The translations under genes and the position numbers were made by a program. Below the pieces are notes generated by a model that had not been told where the DNA came from, did no database searches, and saw nothing but the letters and a program-made list of their open reading frames with translations. 64,000 nucleotides of DNA from Mycolicibacterium sp. MU0050 (GTDB lineage Bacteria; Actinomycetota; Actinomycetes; Mycobacteriales; Mycobacteriaceae): contig NZ_OY726395.1 in the NCBI RefSeq assembly GCF_963378085.1, forward strand, positions 4,340,001 through 4,404,000, given 5' to 3'. Below are positions 8,935 through 17,808 of the stretch, in pieces; positions within the stretch are counted from its first letter, which is position 1; every line of letters begins with the position of its first letter.

Positions 8935-9899
8935 GGGTCCTCGCACACTTCAAGCCGGGCGAACGCGCGACCGAACGCATCGCCGCCGAATCCGATTGGC
9001 TGGACGTGCGCTGGGTCGCCGAGGACGACGACGAGGCGTTCTACCGGGAACTGCCCGAGGCCGAGGTGCTCTGGCACGTGTTGCGCCCGCTGTCGGGTTC
9101 GGATCTGGAGCAGGCGCCGAAGCTCAAGCTGATCCACAAGCTCGGTGCCGGCGTCAACACCATCGACGTCGAGACCGCAGCCCAGCGCGGCATCGTCGTC
9201 GCCAACATACCCGGCGCCAACGCCGCCTCGGTGGCCGAGTGCACCGTCATGCTGATGCTCGCCGCGCTGCGCCGCCTGCCCGAGCTGGACCGGGCCACCC
9301 GCGCCGGGACCGGCTGGCCGCACGACCCGACCCTGGGTGACCGGATCCGCGACCTCGGCAGCTGCACCGTCGGCCTGGTCGGGTTCGGCAGCGTCGCCAA
9401 ACGCGTCGAGCAGATCCTGCGCTCGATGGGCACCCAGGTCCTGCACACCTCGACCAAGCGCGACGAACACAGCGTCAGCTGGATGACCCTCGACGACCTG
9501 CTGGCCAAGAGCGACATCATCTCCATCCACGCGCCGCTGACCGACGCCACCTCGGGCCTGTTCGACGCCGACAAGCTGGCGAAGATGAAGCCCGGCGCCA
9601 TCCTGGTCAACACCGCGCGCGGCGACATCGTCGACCAGGACGCGCTGGTCGCCGCGCTGCAGTCCGGACAACTGGCCGCCGCCGGCCTCGACGTCTACGC
9701 CGAGGAGCCCGTCGGGGCCGACAACCCGCTGCTGGGCCTGGACAACGTGCTGCTGATGCCGCACGTCAGCTGGTACACCGCCGACACCCTGGACCGCTAC
9801 CTGGACGCGGCGCTGCAGAACTGCCGGCGCCTGCGCGACGGGCAGCCGCCATACTTCGTGGTCGCCGACGCGGCGCGCGACTCGGCCACCACGACCTGA
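8925..9899 (+). CDS. D-isomer-specific 2-hydroxyacid dehydrogenase
   Basis: NAD-dependent dehydrogenase of 324 aa in the D-3-phosphoglycerate dehydrogenase-like superfamily. The Rossmann motif is VGLVGFGSVAKRV (GxGxxx variant, about residues 147-159). The catalytic Arg region is LVNTARGDIVDQDALVAAL, the Glu lies in GAAGLDVYAEEP-like AAAGLDVYAEEP, and the His in NVLLMPHVSWYT. ATG 8925 is chosen because AGGA stands at the right distance before it; ATG 8910 is an alternative. It overlaps the upstream hydrolase gene, so the two are coupled. I recall no gene at this position in the M. tuberculosis Rv0271c-Rv0272c order, so it may be an insertion specific to this lineage. Confidence 0.9.
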   Translation: MGLRVLAHFKPGERATERIAAESDWLDVRWVAEDDDEAFYRELPEAEVLWHVLRPLSGSDLEQAPKLKLIHKLGAGVNTIDVETAAQRGIVVANIPGANAASVAECTVMLMLAALRRLPELDRATRAGTGWPHDPTLGDRIRDLGSCTVGLVGFGSVAKRVEQILRSMGTQVLHTSTKRDEHSVSWMTLDDLLAKSDIISIHAPLTDATSGLFDADKLAKMKPGAILVNTARGDIVDQDALVAALQSGQLAAAGLDVYAEEPVGADNPLLGLDNVLLMPHVSWYTADTLDRYLDAALQNCRRLRDGQPPYFVVADAARDSATTT

Positions 9900-9946
9900 C
9901 TCCCGAGTAAGCTCGTCGCCAGCCGACCGGAGGGAAGGGCAAAGCG

Positions 9947-12157
9947 ATGCCGATCGCAATCAATCCTGAGCACGTAGACCTGGCCGACTCGGTGCGCTCC
10001 CTGGTGGCGCGCGTCGCGCCCGCCGAGGTGCTGCACGAGGCGCTCGAGACACCGATCTCCAACCCGCCGCCGTACTGGAAGGCGGCCGCCGACCAAGGGT
10101 TGCAGGGGCTGCACCTGGCCGAGGAAGTCGGCGGACAGGGCTTCGGCATCCTCGAATTGGCCGTCGTGCTCGCCGAATTCGGCTACGGCGCGGTGCCGGG
10201 ACCGTTCGTGCCGTCGGCGATCGCCAGCGCGCTGATCGCCGCGCACGACCCAGGCGCGGAGATGCTGTCCGGGCTGGCGAGCGGGGAGACGATCGCGGCC
10301 TACGCCATCGACTCCGGTCTGACCGCCACCCGGCAGGGCGACGCCCTGGTGATCCGCGGCGAGGTCCGCGCGGTGCCGGCCGCCGCCCAGGCGTCGGTGC
10401 TGGTGCTGCCGGTCGCCGGCCTGGATTCGACCACCTCCGGCGCCGAGTGGGTGGTCTTCGACGCCGACGCCCTCGAAATCGAACCCGCGCAGAGCATCGA
10501 TCCGCTGCGCCCCGTGGCGCACGTGCGGGCCAACGCCGTCGAGATCGGCGACGACAGGGTGTTGTCGAACCTGAGCCGCTCGGCCGCCCACGCGCTGATG
10601 TCGACCCTGCTGTCCGCCGAGGCCGTCGGCGTGGCACGGTGGGCCACCGACACCGCCTCGGAGTACGCCAAGATCCGCGAACAGTTCGGCCGGCCCATCG
10701 GGCAGTTCCAGGCCGTGAAGCACAAGTGCGCCAACATGATCGCCGTCACCGAGCGGGCCACCGCCGCGGTGTGGGACGCCGCCCGCGCCATCGACGAGGT
10801 CGCCCGCGGGGAGTCCGACCTGGTGACCGCGCACGTCGACTTTGCCGCCGCCGTCGCGGCCACCCTGGCCCCGGCCGCGGCCCAGCACTGCGCCGAGGAC
10901 TGCATCCAGGTGCACGGCGGCATCGGGTTCACCTGGGAGCACGACACCAACGTGTACTACCGCCGCGCGCTGGTGCTCGCGGCGTCGTTCGGCCGCGCCG
11001 CGGACTACCCGCAGCGGGTGGTCGACGCCGCCACCGCCACCGGGCTGCGGGGCATCGAGATCGACCTCGATCCCGACACCGAGAAGCTGCGCGAGGAGAT
11101 CCGCGCGGAGGTCGCCGGCCTGAAAGCGATTGCGCGCGAAGAGCGCAACACCGCGATCGCCGAGGGCGGCTGGGTGCAGCCGCACCTGCCCAAGCCGTGG
11201 GGCCGCGACGCCAGTCCGGTCGAGCAGATCATCATCGCCCAGGAGTTCACCACCGGCCGGGTCAAGCGCCCGCAGATGGGGATCGCGGCCTGGATCATCC
11301 CGTCGATCGTGGCGTTCGGCACCGACGAGCAGAAGCAGCGCTTCCTGCCGCCGACGTTCCGCGGCGAGATGATCTGGTGCCAGCTGTTTTCCGAGCCCGG
11401 GGCCGGCTCCGACCTCGCCAGCCTGACCACCAAGGCCACCAAGGTGGACGGCGGCTGGCGGATCACCGGGCAGAAGATCTGGACCACCGGCGCGCAGTTC
11501 TCGCAGTGGGGCGCCCTGCTGGCCCGCACGGATCCCAGCGCGCCCAAGCACAACGGCATCACCTACTTCCTGCTGGACATGGCCAGCGAGGGCGTGGAGA
11601 TCAAGCCGCTGCGCGAACTGACCGGCAACGCGATGTTCAACACCGTCTTCATCGACGACGTCTTCGTCCCCGACGACATGGTGCTCGGCGAGGTGGACCG
11701 CGGCTGGGAGGTCAGCCGCAACACCCTTACGGCCGAACGGGTTTCGATCGGCAGCAGCGAGCCGCCGTTTTTGCCCAGCCTGGACAAGTTCGTCGAGTTC
11801 CTGGCCGAGGGCCACTTCGACCAGATCGAGCAGAACCGCGCCGGGCAGCTGATCGCCGAGGGCCACGCGGCCAAGCTGCTCAACATGCGCTCCACGCTGT
11901 TGACGCTGGCCGGCGGTGACGCGATGCCGTCGGCGGCGATCTCCAAGCTGCTGTCGATGAAGACCGGCCAGGGGTACGCGGAGTTCGCGGTGGCCTCGTT
12001 CGGCACCGACGGGGTGCTCGGCGACGAGCAGACCCCCCAGGGCATCTGGGCGCAGTACCTGCTGGCCAGCCGGGCGACCACGATCTACGGCGGCACCTCG
12101 GAGGTGCAGTTGAACATCATCGCCGAGCGGCTGCTGGGCCTCCCTCGGGACCCGTAG
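9947..12157 (+). CDS. fadE6: Two-domain acyl-CoA dehydrogenase FadE6
   Basis: Flavoprotein of 736 aa made of two fused acyl-CoA dehydrogenase units, about twice the usual length. The first half (residues 1-365) keeps the C-terminal helical domain with ECIQVHGGIGFTWEHD. The second half (about 370-736) has a full set: LFSEPGAGSDLASLTTKA for FAD and substrate contact, WRITGQKIWTTGAQ, and YGGTSEVQLNIIAERLLG at the end. It would oxidise an acyl-CoA at C2-C3 in fatty acid or sterol-type catabolism. The start ATG 9947 follows GGAGGGAAGGG. The orthologue is Rv0271c by length and neighbours. Confidence 0.92.
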   Translation: MPIAINPEHVDLADSVRSLVARVAPAEVLHEALETPISNPPPYWKAAADQGLQGLHLAEEVGGQGFGILELAVVLAEFGYGAVPGPFVPSAIASALIAAHDPGAEMLSGLASGETIAAYAIDSGLTATRQGDALVIRGEVRAVPAAAQASVLVLPVAGLDSTTSGAEWVVFDADALEIEPAQSIDPLRPVAHVRANAVEIGDDRVLSNLSRSAAHALMSTLLSAEAVGVARWATDTASEYAKIREQFGRPIGQFQAVKHKCANMIAVTERATAAVWDAARAIDEVARGESDLVTAHVDFAAAVAATLAPAAAQHCAEDCIQVHGGIGFTWEHDTNVYYRRALVLAASFGRAADYPQRVVDAATATGLRGIEIDLDPDTEKLREEIRAEVAGLKAIAREERNTAIAEGGWVQPHLPKPWGRDASPVEQIIIAQEFTTGRVKRPQMGIAAWIIPSIVAFGTDEQKQRFLPPTFRGEMIWCQLFSEPGAGSDLASLTTKATKVDGGWRITGQKIWTTGAQFSQWGALLARTDPSAPKHNGITYFLLDMASEGVEIKPLRELTGNAMFNTVFIDDVFVPDDMVLGEVDRGWEVSRNTLTAERVSIGSSEPPFLPSLDKFVEFLAEGHFDQIEQNRAGQLIAEGHAAKLLNMRSTLLTLAGGDAMPSAAISKLLSMKTGQGYAEFAVASFGTDGVLGDEQTPQGIWAQYLLASRATTIYGGTSEVQLNIIAERLLGLPRDP

Positions 12158-12198
12158 GCCGCGCTTTCCCCCGCGGGCAGACGGGTATACCGCCACCC

Positions 12199-12924
12199 AT
12201 GGCGGTGCACATCGGTACCTCGGGCTGGTCCTACGACCACTGGAACGGCGTGCTCTACGAGCAGGGCCTGCCCAAGACCAAGCGGTTGTATCGCTACACC
12301 CAGGAGTTCGACACGGTAGAGCTGAACACCAGCTTCTACCACTGGCCGCGGGCGACGGCGTTCGCACGCTGGCGCGACGAACTGCCCGAGGGCTTCTTGA
12401 TGACGGTCAAGGCGCCGCGCGGATTGACCCACGCCCGCCGGCTGCGCAACCCCGAGCAGTGGATCGAGCGGATCGCCGACAGCTGGCCCGAACTCGGCGA
12501 CCGGCGTGCCGCGCTGCTGGTGCAGCTGCACCCGGGCCTGCAGCGCGACGAGGCCCGCCTGGAGCACTTCCTGAAGCTGCTTCCGGAACCCACCGCGGTG
12601 GCCGTGGAGTTCCGGCATCCGTCCTGGGACGCCCCGGCGGTCTACGACCTGTTGGAACGCTACGGCGCGGCGTACGTAGTGATGAGCGGCGCGGGGATGC
12701 CGTGCGTGCTGCGGGCCACCGCCGAACTGGTCTACGTGCGGCTGCACGGTCCGGACGACTCGCCGCTGTACGCGGGCTCCTACAGTCCGGCGGATCTGCG
12801 TTGGTGGGCGCAGCGCATCGACGAGTGGCGGCAGCAGGGCCGCTCGGTGCTGGTGTATTTCAACAACGACGGGGGCGGCAACGCCGTGCGCAACGCCCGC
12901 GACCTGCGGGCCCTGCTCGGCTGA
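12199..12924 (+). CDS. DUF72 domain protein
   Basis: Protein of 241 aa of the DUF72 (YecE-like) TIM-barrel family, biochemical role unknown. Typical motifs are HIGTSGWSYDHWNG at the N terminus, FDTVELNTSFYHWPR near residue 37, FLMTVKAPRGLTHARRL, VAVEFRHPSWD, and the closing SVLVYFNNDGGGNAVRNA. The length is normal. It starts 41 bp after fadE6 and ends one base before the convergent F420-dependent oxidoreductase, so no room exists for a separate terminator between them. Confidence 0.9.
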   Translation: MAVHIGTSGWSYDHWNGVLYEQGLPKTKRLYRYTQEFDTVELNTSFYHWPRATAFARWRDELPEGFLMTVKAPRGLTHARRLRNPEQWIERIADSWPELGDRRAALLVQLHPGLQRDEARLEHFLKLLPEPTAVAVEFRHPSWDAPAVYDLLERYGAAYVVMSGAGMPCVLRATAELVYVRLHGPDDSPLYAGSYSPADLRWWAQRIDEWRQQGRSVLVYFNNDGGGNAVRNARDLRALLG

Positions 12925-12925
12925 C

Positions 12926-13918
12926 TCAGGCCTTGGGCGCCGCGGCGCGCAGCGCGCCCAGCAGTGGTTGCGCCGCCTCCTCGAGGAACCGCTGCTGTCC
13001 CTCGTCGCCGATCTGCACCAGCGCGATGTCGGTGAACCCCGCCTCCCAGTAGGCGCGCACGGCGTCGACGATGGCGTCGAGGTCGGGTCCGCACGGGATG
13101 TTCTGCGCGACGTCCTCGGGCCGCACGAATTGGGTGGCCCCCGCGAAGCCGGCCGGCGTCGGCAGGTCGGCGTTGACGTCCCAGCCGCCGGCGAACCACC
13201 GGAACTGCTCATGGGCGCGCTGCACTGCGGTGTCCCGGTCGGGGTCCCAGCAGATGGGGATCTGCCCCACCACGCGGGATTCGCCGGGCAGGCCGTAGGT
13301 CTTGCGGGTGTCGTGCCAACTCGTCACCAAGTCCCGCTCGGGTTGCACCGCGATCAGGTGATCGGCCAGCGGCGCGAACGCCTCGATCGACTTGTCCCCC
13401 GATACCGCCACGCCGATGGCCACCGGGATCTCGGGCAAGTCCCACAGCCGCGCCGAGTCCACCTCGTAGTAGGTGCCCTTCCAGTCGAGCAGTTCCCCGC
13501 TGAGCAGTTCCCGGATGATGCGGATGGCCTCCCGCAGCATGTCGTGGCGCCGCTTCACGGTGGGCCAGCCCTTGCCGACCACGTGCTCGTTGAGGTTCTC
13601 CCCGCTGCCCAGGCCAAGGGTGAACCGGCCGTCGGCCAGGATCTGCAGCGTCGCGGCCTGCTGTGCCACCACCGCCGGGTGATACCGCATCGTCGGGCAG
13701 GTCACGTAGGTGAACAGCTCGACCCGCTCGGTGGCGTGGGCGACCGCGCCCAGGGTCACCCACGCGTTGGGGGAATGTCCCTGTGTGGTCAGCCACGGTG
13801 AGTAGTGGTCGCTGGAAACCTCGAAATCGAAGCCCGCCTGCTCTGCCGAAATCGCGTACTGGACAAGATTTTTGGGCGGGCTCTGCTCGGTCATCAGCGT
13901 GTATCCGAAGCGTGTCAT
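12926..13918 (-). CDS. F420-dependent LLM-class oxidoreductase (glucose-6-phosphate dehydrogenase-like group)
   Basis: Luciferase-like TIM-barrel enzyme of 330 aa that would use the deazaflavin F420. The sequence TRFGYTLMTEQSPPKNLV at the N terminus, SSDHYSPWLTTQGHSPNAW near residue 40, CPTMRYHPAVVAQQAATL, and GLGSGENLNEHVVGKGWP resemble the Fgd-related family. The substrate is not predictable. I start it at ATG 13918 because family members begin at this residue; a 40-residue in-frame extension upstream has no family features. It is convergent with the DUF72 gene and lies downstream of fadD2 on the same strand with a 132-bp gap. Confidence 0.9.
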   Translation of the reverse strand: MTRFGYTLMTEQSPPKNLVQYAISAEQAGFDFEVSSDHYSPWLTTQGHSPNAWVTLGAVAHATERVELFTYVTCPTMRYHPAVVAQQAATLQILADGRFTLGLGSGENLNEHVVGKGWPTVKRRHDMLREAIRIIRELLSGELLDWKGTYYEVDSARLWDLPEIPVAIGVAVSGDKSIEAFAPLADHLIAVQPERDLVTSWHDTRKTYGLPGESRVVGQIPICWDPDRDTAVQRAHEQFRWFAGGWDVNADLPTPAGFAGATQFVRPEDVAQNIPCGPDLDAIVDAVRAYWEAGFTDIALVQIGDEGQQRFLEEAAQPLLGALRAAAPKA

Positions 13919-14050
13919 GCCAGCCCGGATACCCGCGCGCGCCATGAGGGTAAACAGCGGCGCGCCTACCCGCGCGAACGTGCGCAAACCACGTGATTTG
14001 CCCGGTGTGTCGCCCGGGGACACGCACGGTCGGCGCAAAGGGGGGTGCCC

Positions 14051-15745
14051 TCAGTCGAACATCTCCCGCAGTTCGCGCTTGAGGATCTTGCCGGTCGGGT
14101 TGCGCGGGAGCTCGTCGATGAAGATGACCTCGCGGGGCACCTTGTAGCGCGCCAGATTGCTCTTCACGTACTCCTTGAGGGCGGCCTCGTCGATGGTGGC
14201 CCCTTCGGCCTTCACCACGAACGCCCGCAGCCGGTGGCCCCACTCCTTGTCCTCCACGCCGAGCGCGGTGGCCTCGACCACCTCGGGATGGCCGCTGAGC
14301 AGGTCCTCGACTTCGGCCGGGAACACGTTCTCGCCGCCGGAGACAATCATCTCGTCGTCGCGGCCGCTGACGTAGAGCAGGCCGTCCTCGTCGAAGTAGC
14401 CGACGTCGCCGGAGGACATCAGGCCGTCGATGATCTGCTTGCCGCCGCCCCCGGTGTAACCCTCGAACGGGAAGGTGTTGCCCACGAAGATGCGACCCAC
14501 CTCGCCCTTGGGCACCTCCTTGCCGTTCTCGTCGAACAACTTGACGGTGATGCCCTTGACCACCGGACCTACGGTGGCCGGGTTCTTCTGCAGGTCCTGC
14601 GGCCGCGCGATCGAGGCGAACGCGATTTCGGTTGAGCCGTAAAGGTTGTAGACCACCGGGCCCAGATCGTTCATCGCCCGGGTGGCCAGCTCGGCGCCCA
14701 GCTGGGAGCCGGAGACGAACACGATCCGCAGCGACGACAGGTCCGGCTTGGGGTCGGTCTTCTCCAGCTCGTCGAGGATCCGCGAGAGCATCACCGGCAC
14801 CACGACCACCGCGGTGACCCTGTGCTTTTCGATGTCGGCGAGCACCGTGGCCGGCTTGAACCGCCGGCGCAGCACCAGCGTGCAGCCGAGCATCATCGCG
14901 ATGGTGGCGTGCAGGAAGCCCAGCGCGTGGAACATCGGCGCCGGCAGCGACGTCACCTCGCCGGCCTTGAACGGCACGTGCGAGAGCACGCCGCCGATCG
15001 GCGCCAGCGACGGCGGGGTGCTGCGGTTGGCGCCCTTAGGCGTCCCGGTGGTGCCGCTGGTCAGGATGATGATCTTGGCGTGGTGGCTGACCTTCGGGGC
15101 GTGCGCGGTGCTGCTGCGGGCGATCAACTCGGCGAGCGTCTCGTCGGTCGACCCGGACGGCTCCGGCTTGTCTGGGTTGGTGGCCAGGGCCCGCAGCTTG
15201 CCCAACGGCGGCTCCGCCACACCCACGGCCTCGGTGTACTCGTCGTCGTAGATGATGACCTTGGCGCCCTCCCGCTCGGAGACCTCCTTGATCTGCGGGC
15301 CGGAGAATTCGCTGTTGAGCAGGATCATCCGGGCCCCGACGCGGGCGGTGCCGTACAGCGCGACCAGGAACCAGCGGTGGTTGCGGATCAGCAGGGCAAC
15401 CCCGTCGCCGCCCCGGACGCCCATCTCCAGCAACCCGTTGGCCACCGCGTGCGCGGCCCGGTCCAACTCGGCGAAGGTGATCTCGCCGTCGTCGTCGATC
15501 ACGGCGACGCCGTCGGGGTTGCGCCGCGCGTTGAGCGCCGGGATCATGCCGAATTCACCCCATCGCCGGATGTCGGCCAGCATGGCCGCCATGTTCTGCG
15601 GGGCTTCGATCTTCAACGCGCCGGCCTCGAACATCTTGCGCGCGTAGTGCAACTCGGCCGCGCCGCGCTCGGCGTACTTGCCGACCGATTGCTGCAATTT
15701 CGCGGCTGCCAGCAACGGCAGATCCATGAGCTTCGCCATGAGCAC
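14051..15745 (-). CDS. fadD2: Fatty-acid-CoA ligase FadD2
   Basis: Acyl-activating enzyme of 564 aa of the ANL superfamily. The P-loop is IIILTSGTTGTPKGANRS near residues 227-244. The A5-type motif VVYNLYGSTEIAFASI, the GDVGYFDEDGLLYVSGRDDEM hinge region (in two parts), and the catalytic Lys in LPRNPTGKILKRELRE at the C terminus are all present. It converts a fatty acid to acyl-AMP and then acyl-CoA. The start may be codon 1 or the Met two codons later (MAKLMDLPLL). It is divergent from the polymerase gene at 15798 with only 52 bp between. The order fadD2 next to the polymerase matches Rv0270-Rv0269c. Confidence 0.93.
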   Translation of the reverse strand: MLMAKLMDLPLLAAAKLQQSVGKYAERGAAELHYARKMFEAGALKIEAPQNMAAMLADIRRWGEFGMIPALNARRNPDGVAVIDDDGEITFAELDRAAHAVANGLLEMGVRGGDGVALLIRNHRWFLVALYGTARVGARMILLNSEFSGPQIKEVSEREGAKVIIYDDEYTEAVGVAEPPLGKLRALATNPDKPEPSGSTDETLAELIARSSTAHAPKVSHHAKIIILTSGTTGTPKGANRSTPPSLAPIGGVLSHVPFKAGEVTSLPAPMFHALGFLHATIAMMLGCTLVLRRRFKPATVLADIEKHRVTAVVVVPVMLSRILDELEKTDPKPDLSSLRIVFVSGSQLGAELATRAMNDLGPVVYNLYGSTEIAFASIARPQDLQKNPATVGPVVKGITVKLFDENGKEVPKGEVGRIFVGNTFPFEGYTGGGGKQIIDGLMSSGDVGYFDEDGLLYVSGRDDEMIVSGGENVFPAEVEDLLSGHPEVVEATALGVEDKEWGHRLRAFVVKAEGATIDEAALKEYVKSNLARYKVPREVIFIDELPRNPTGKILKRELREMFD

Positions 15746-15797
15746 AGCCTAAGGGGAACGGCGAGGTCACCGACCCGAAACCGGCGGCGGATTTACC

Positions 15798-17042
15798 ATG
15801 GTCGACATGGCCGGAGCCGGCGGGAAAAGCAGCAGCAAGCTCACACTGGAGGTCGCCGGTCACGAGGTCACCGTCAGCCACCCCGCCAAGGTCGTCTTCC
15901 CCGAGGCGGGCGTCACCAAGCTGGACCTGATCAACTACTACCTCGCGGTTGCCGACGGCGCGCTGCGCGGGGTTGCCGGGCGCCCCATGATCCTCAAGCG
16001 GTTCGTCAAGGGCATCGACGAGGAAGCGATCTTCCAGAAGCGGGCCCCGAAGAACCGACCCGACTGGGTCGACGTCGCCGAGCTCAAGTACCGCTCCGGG
16101 ACCTCGGCCGAGGAGGCGGTCATCCACGACGCCGCCGGGCTGGTCTGGGCGGTCAACCTGGGCTGCATCGACTTCAACCCGCATCCGGTCCGCGCCGAGG
16201 ACCTCGACCATCCCGACGAGCTGCGCGTCGATCTGGACCCGATGCCCGGCGTCGAGTGGCCGCAGATCCTGGACGTGGCGATGGTGGTCCGCGAGGTGCT
16301 CGGCGATCACGGGCTGACCGGCTGGCCCAAGACCTCGGGGTCGCGCGGGTTCCACATCTACGCCCGCATCGACCCGCGCTGGCCGTATCGCCAGGTGCGG
16401 TTGGCCGCCGAGACCGTGGCCCGCGAGGTGGAACGACGGGCACCGGACCTGGCGACCAGCCGCTGGTGGAAGGAGGAACGCCGGGGCGTCTTCGTCGACT
16501 TCAACCAGAACGCCAAGGACCGCACGGTGGCCTCGGCGTACTCGGTGCGCTCCCGTCCCGATGCCCGGGTGTCGACGCCGTTGCACTGGGACGAGGTGCC
16601 CGGCTGCCGGCCCGAGGACTTCACCGTGGCCACCGTCCCCGACCGGTACGCAGAGGTCGGGGACCCGTGGGCCGACATGGACGCCGCCGCCGGCGGCCTG
16701 GACAGCCTGCTCGAGCTGGCCGAGGAGGTGGGTCCGGCCGAGAAGGCACCCAAGGCGCAGCGCGACGCGAACCTGATCGAGGTGGCCCGGACCAAGACCC
16801 GGGATGAGGCGATGGCGGCCCTGGAGACCTGGAAGTCCCGGCACCCCGAGGCGGCCGCGCTGCTCGAGCCCATCGACGTGCTCGTCGACGGGATGCGGGG
16901 GCCGTCGTCCATCTGGTACCGGATCCGGATCAATCTGCAGCACGTTCCCGCCGCCAAGCGGCCCCCGCAGGAGGAGCTGATCGCCGACTATTCGCCCTGG
17001 CAGGGCTATACCGGGGCGCAGGGGCGCAGGCCGGCGACCTGA
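15798..17042 (+). CDS. LigD-like polymerase/primase domain protein (PolDom, Rv0269c-like)
   Basis: Stand-alone archaeo-eukaryotic primase-type polymerase of 414 aa, related to the polymerase domain of the non-homologous end-joining ligase LigD. The N terminus has HPAKVVFPEAGVTKLDLINYY and RPMILKRFVKGI. The metal-binding D-x-D is in LRVDLDPMPGVEW (about residues 143-155). SGSRGFHIYARI and FVDFNQNAKDRTVASAYSVR follow. There is no ligase or nuclease domain. The C-terminal third (VARTKTRDEAMAALETWK onward) is a linker plus the WYRIRINLQHVP segment typical of the mycobacterial paralogues. The start could be ATG 15798 or 15807. Confidence 0.9.
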   Translation: MVDMAGAGGKSSSKLTLEVAGHEVTVSHPAKVVFPEAGVTKLDLINYYLAVADGALRGVAGRPMILKRFVKGIDEEAIFQKRAPKNRPDWVDVAELKYRSGTSAEEAVIHDAAGLVWAVNLGCIDFNPHPVRAEDLDHPDELRVDLDPMPGVEWPQILDVAMVVREVLGDHGLTGWPKTSGSRGFHIYARIDPRWPYRQVRLAAETVAREVERRAPDLATSRWWKEERRGVFVDFNQNAKDRTVASAYSVRSRPDARVSTPLHWDEVPGCRPEDFTVATVPDRYAEVGDPWADMDAAAGGLDSLLELAEEVGPAEKAPKAQRDANLIEVARTKTRDEAMAALETWKSRHPEAAALLEPIDVLVDGMRGPSSIWYRIRINLQHVPAAKRPPQEELIADYSPWQGYTGAQGRRPAT

Positions 17043-17049
17043 AGTCTTA

Positions 17050-17067
17050 CCGAAGAATTACCTTCGG
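17050..17067 (+). terminator. Short hairpin after the polymerase gene
   Basis: CCGAAG-aattac-CTTCGG forms a 6-bp stem eight bases past the polymerase stop codon. A second small stem, CCGC/GCGG, follows at about 17075-17090. No U-tract is present, so it is a weak terminator or a processing site. Confidence 0.35.
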
Positions 17068-17150
17068 CTTCCTACCGCCTTAAAGAGCGGCATTAGTTTC
17101 GTCATCAAGAGTCAAGTACTGGCTCGCCGCGTATGACCCGAAGGCAGGTG

Positions 17151-17219
17151 ATGACCGTGTTGCTCGACATTCGTTGGTTGCGGTTCCGTTTCTTCAACCG
17201 GCACCCCGCCGCGCGCTAG
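17151..17219 (+). CDS. Possible micro-ORF, 22-28 aa
   Basis: The frame ATG 17151 to TAG 17217-17219 encodes MTVLLDIRWLRFRFFNRHPA followed by AR, a strongly basic 22-residue peptide. AAGGCAGG stands two bases before the ATG. An in-frame ATG at 17133 would lengthen it to 28 aa. It resembles a leader peptide in length, and two mutually exclusive hairpins follow it directly, but the next gene on this strand is nearly 600 bp away behind a gene on the other strand. I do not recognise it in any known leader family. It may be an isolated micro-protein gene or chance. Confidence 0.35.
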   Translation: MTVLLDIRWLRFRFFNRHPAAR

Positions 17220-17236
17220 CGGCCAAGCCGAGAAAC

Positions 17237-17277
17237 GGCTTATGTCACGCAGATTCGACGACGGCGTGGCATAAGCC
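17237..17277 (+). terminator. Strong hairpin terminator with a competing upstream hairpin
   Basis: GGCTTATGTCACGC (17237-17250) pairs with GCGTGGCATAAGCC (17264-17277) in a 14-bp stem with one G-U pair and a 13-nt loop, followed by TTTCTTTATG. An alternative stem, AAGCCG (17225-17230) with CGGCTT (17236-17241), uses the same 5' bases, so only one can form at a time. It ends the polymerase/micro-ORF transcript and lies five bases from the stop of the convergent VOC gene. Confidence 0.7.
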
Positions 17278-17282
17278 TTTCT

Positions 17283-17744
17283 TTATGCCTTTTTCATCTG
17301 CTGCAGGAATTTTGTCCAGTCGCCGAACATGGCGCGGTTGACCAATTCGATCCGGACCCCCAGTGGGTCCAGGTAATACGCGAACGCCGGCGCGTCTCCG
17401 GCGGCGCGAACTTCCCACGTGTAACCCACATCTTCCAGCGCGGCTCCGGTGGCGGCGACGTCGTCGGTCCAGTACCCGAGGTGATGGACCGCGTTGCGCG
17501 CGGCGCTGACCCACGGCGTATCCGGCACCTCCTGCAGGATCTCCACGTGCGGGGCCTGCAGGGAGTACGCGAGCTTGAAGGGGATGTCGGCCGGCCCGTC
17601 GGCGGTGAGGACGGGCACGGTGTGCTCCATGGTCTGCGTCCACTGGTAGCCCGCCGCGGCCGTCAGCCGCTGCAGCGCGGCATCGAAGTCGGTGACCACG
17701 ACGCCGACGTGGTACAGGTCGGCGGCGGATAAAGCTGTAGCCAT
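17283..17744 (-). CDS. VOC family protein
   Basis: Small vicinal-oxygen-chelate protein of 153 aa. Metal ligands are suggested by the His in LYHVGVVVTDFDAALQRL (about residue 12), the His in VHHLGYWTDDVAATGAAL, and the Glu in LDPLGVRIELVNRAMF. The fold is that of glyoxalase I and lactoylglutathione lyases; the substrate is unknown. It is divergent from the DUF808 gene, with a 64-bp spacer that carries the inverted repeat GAAAC/GTTTC. Its 3' end abuts a strong hairpin. Confidence 0.85.
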   Translation of the reverse strand: MATALSAADLYHVGVVVTDFDAALQRLTAAAGYQWTQTMEHTVPVLTADGPADIPFKLAYSLQAPHVEILQEVPDTPWVSAARNAVHHLGYWTDDVAATGAALEDVGYTWEVRAAGDAPAFAYYLDPLGVRIELVNRAMFGDWTKFLQQMKKA

Positions 17745-17773
17745 CAGGGTTCCTTGTCGTTCGAGGTCCGTAA

Positions 17774-17794
17774 GAAACGGTAACCTTCGGTTTC
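17774..17794. promoter_or_regulatory. Inverted repeat in VOC/DUF808 divergent promoter
   Basis: GAAAC and GTTTC arms flank an 11-bp centre that contains TAACCTTCGG. The sequence ACCTTCGG followed by TTC or CTTC also occurs at 17060-17070, in the hairpin behind the polymerase gene. It may be an operator; the regulator is unknown. Confidence 0.35.
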
Positions 17795-17808
17795 ATGACG
17801 GAGCTGCG

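Noticed and set aside
9797..12367. Minus-strand frame of 856 codons opposite fadE6
   Set aside because: Shadow of the fadE6 gene; low-complexity, no ribosome site or motif.
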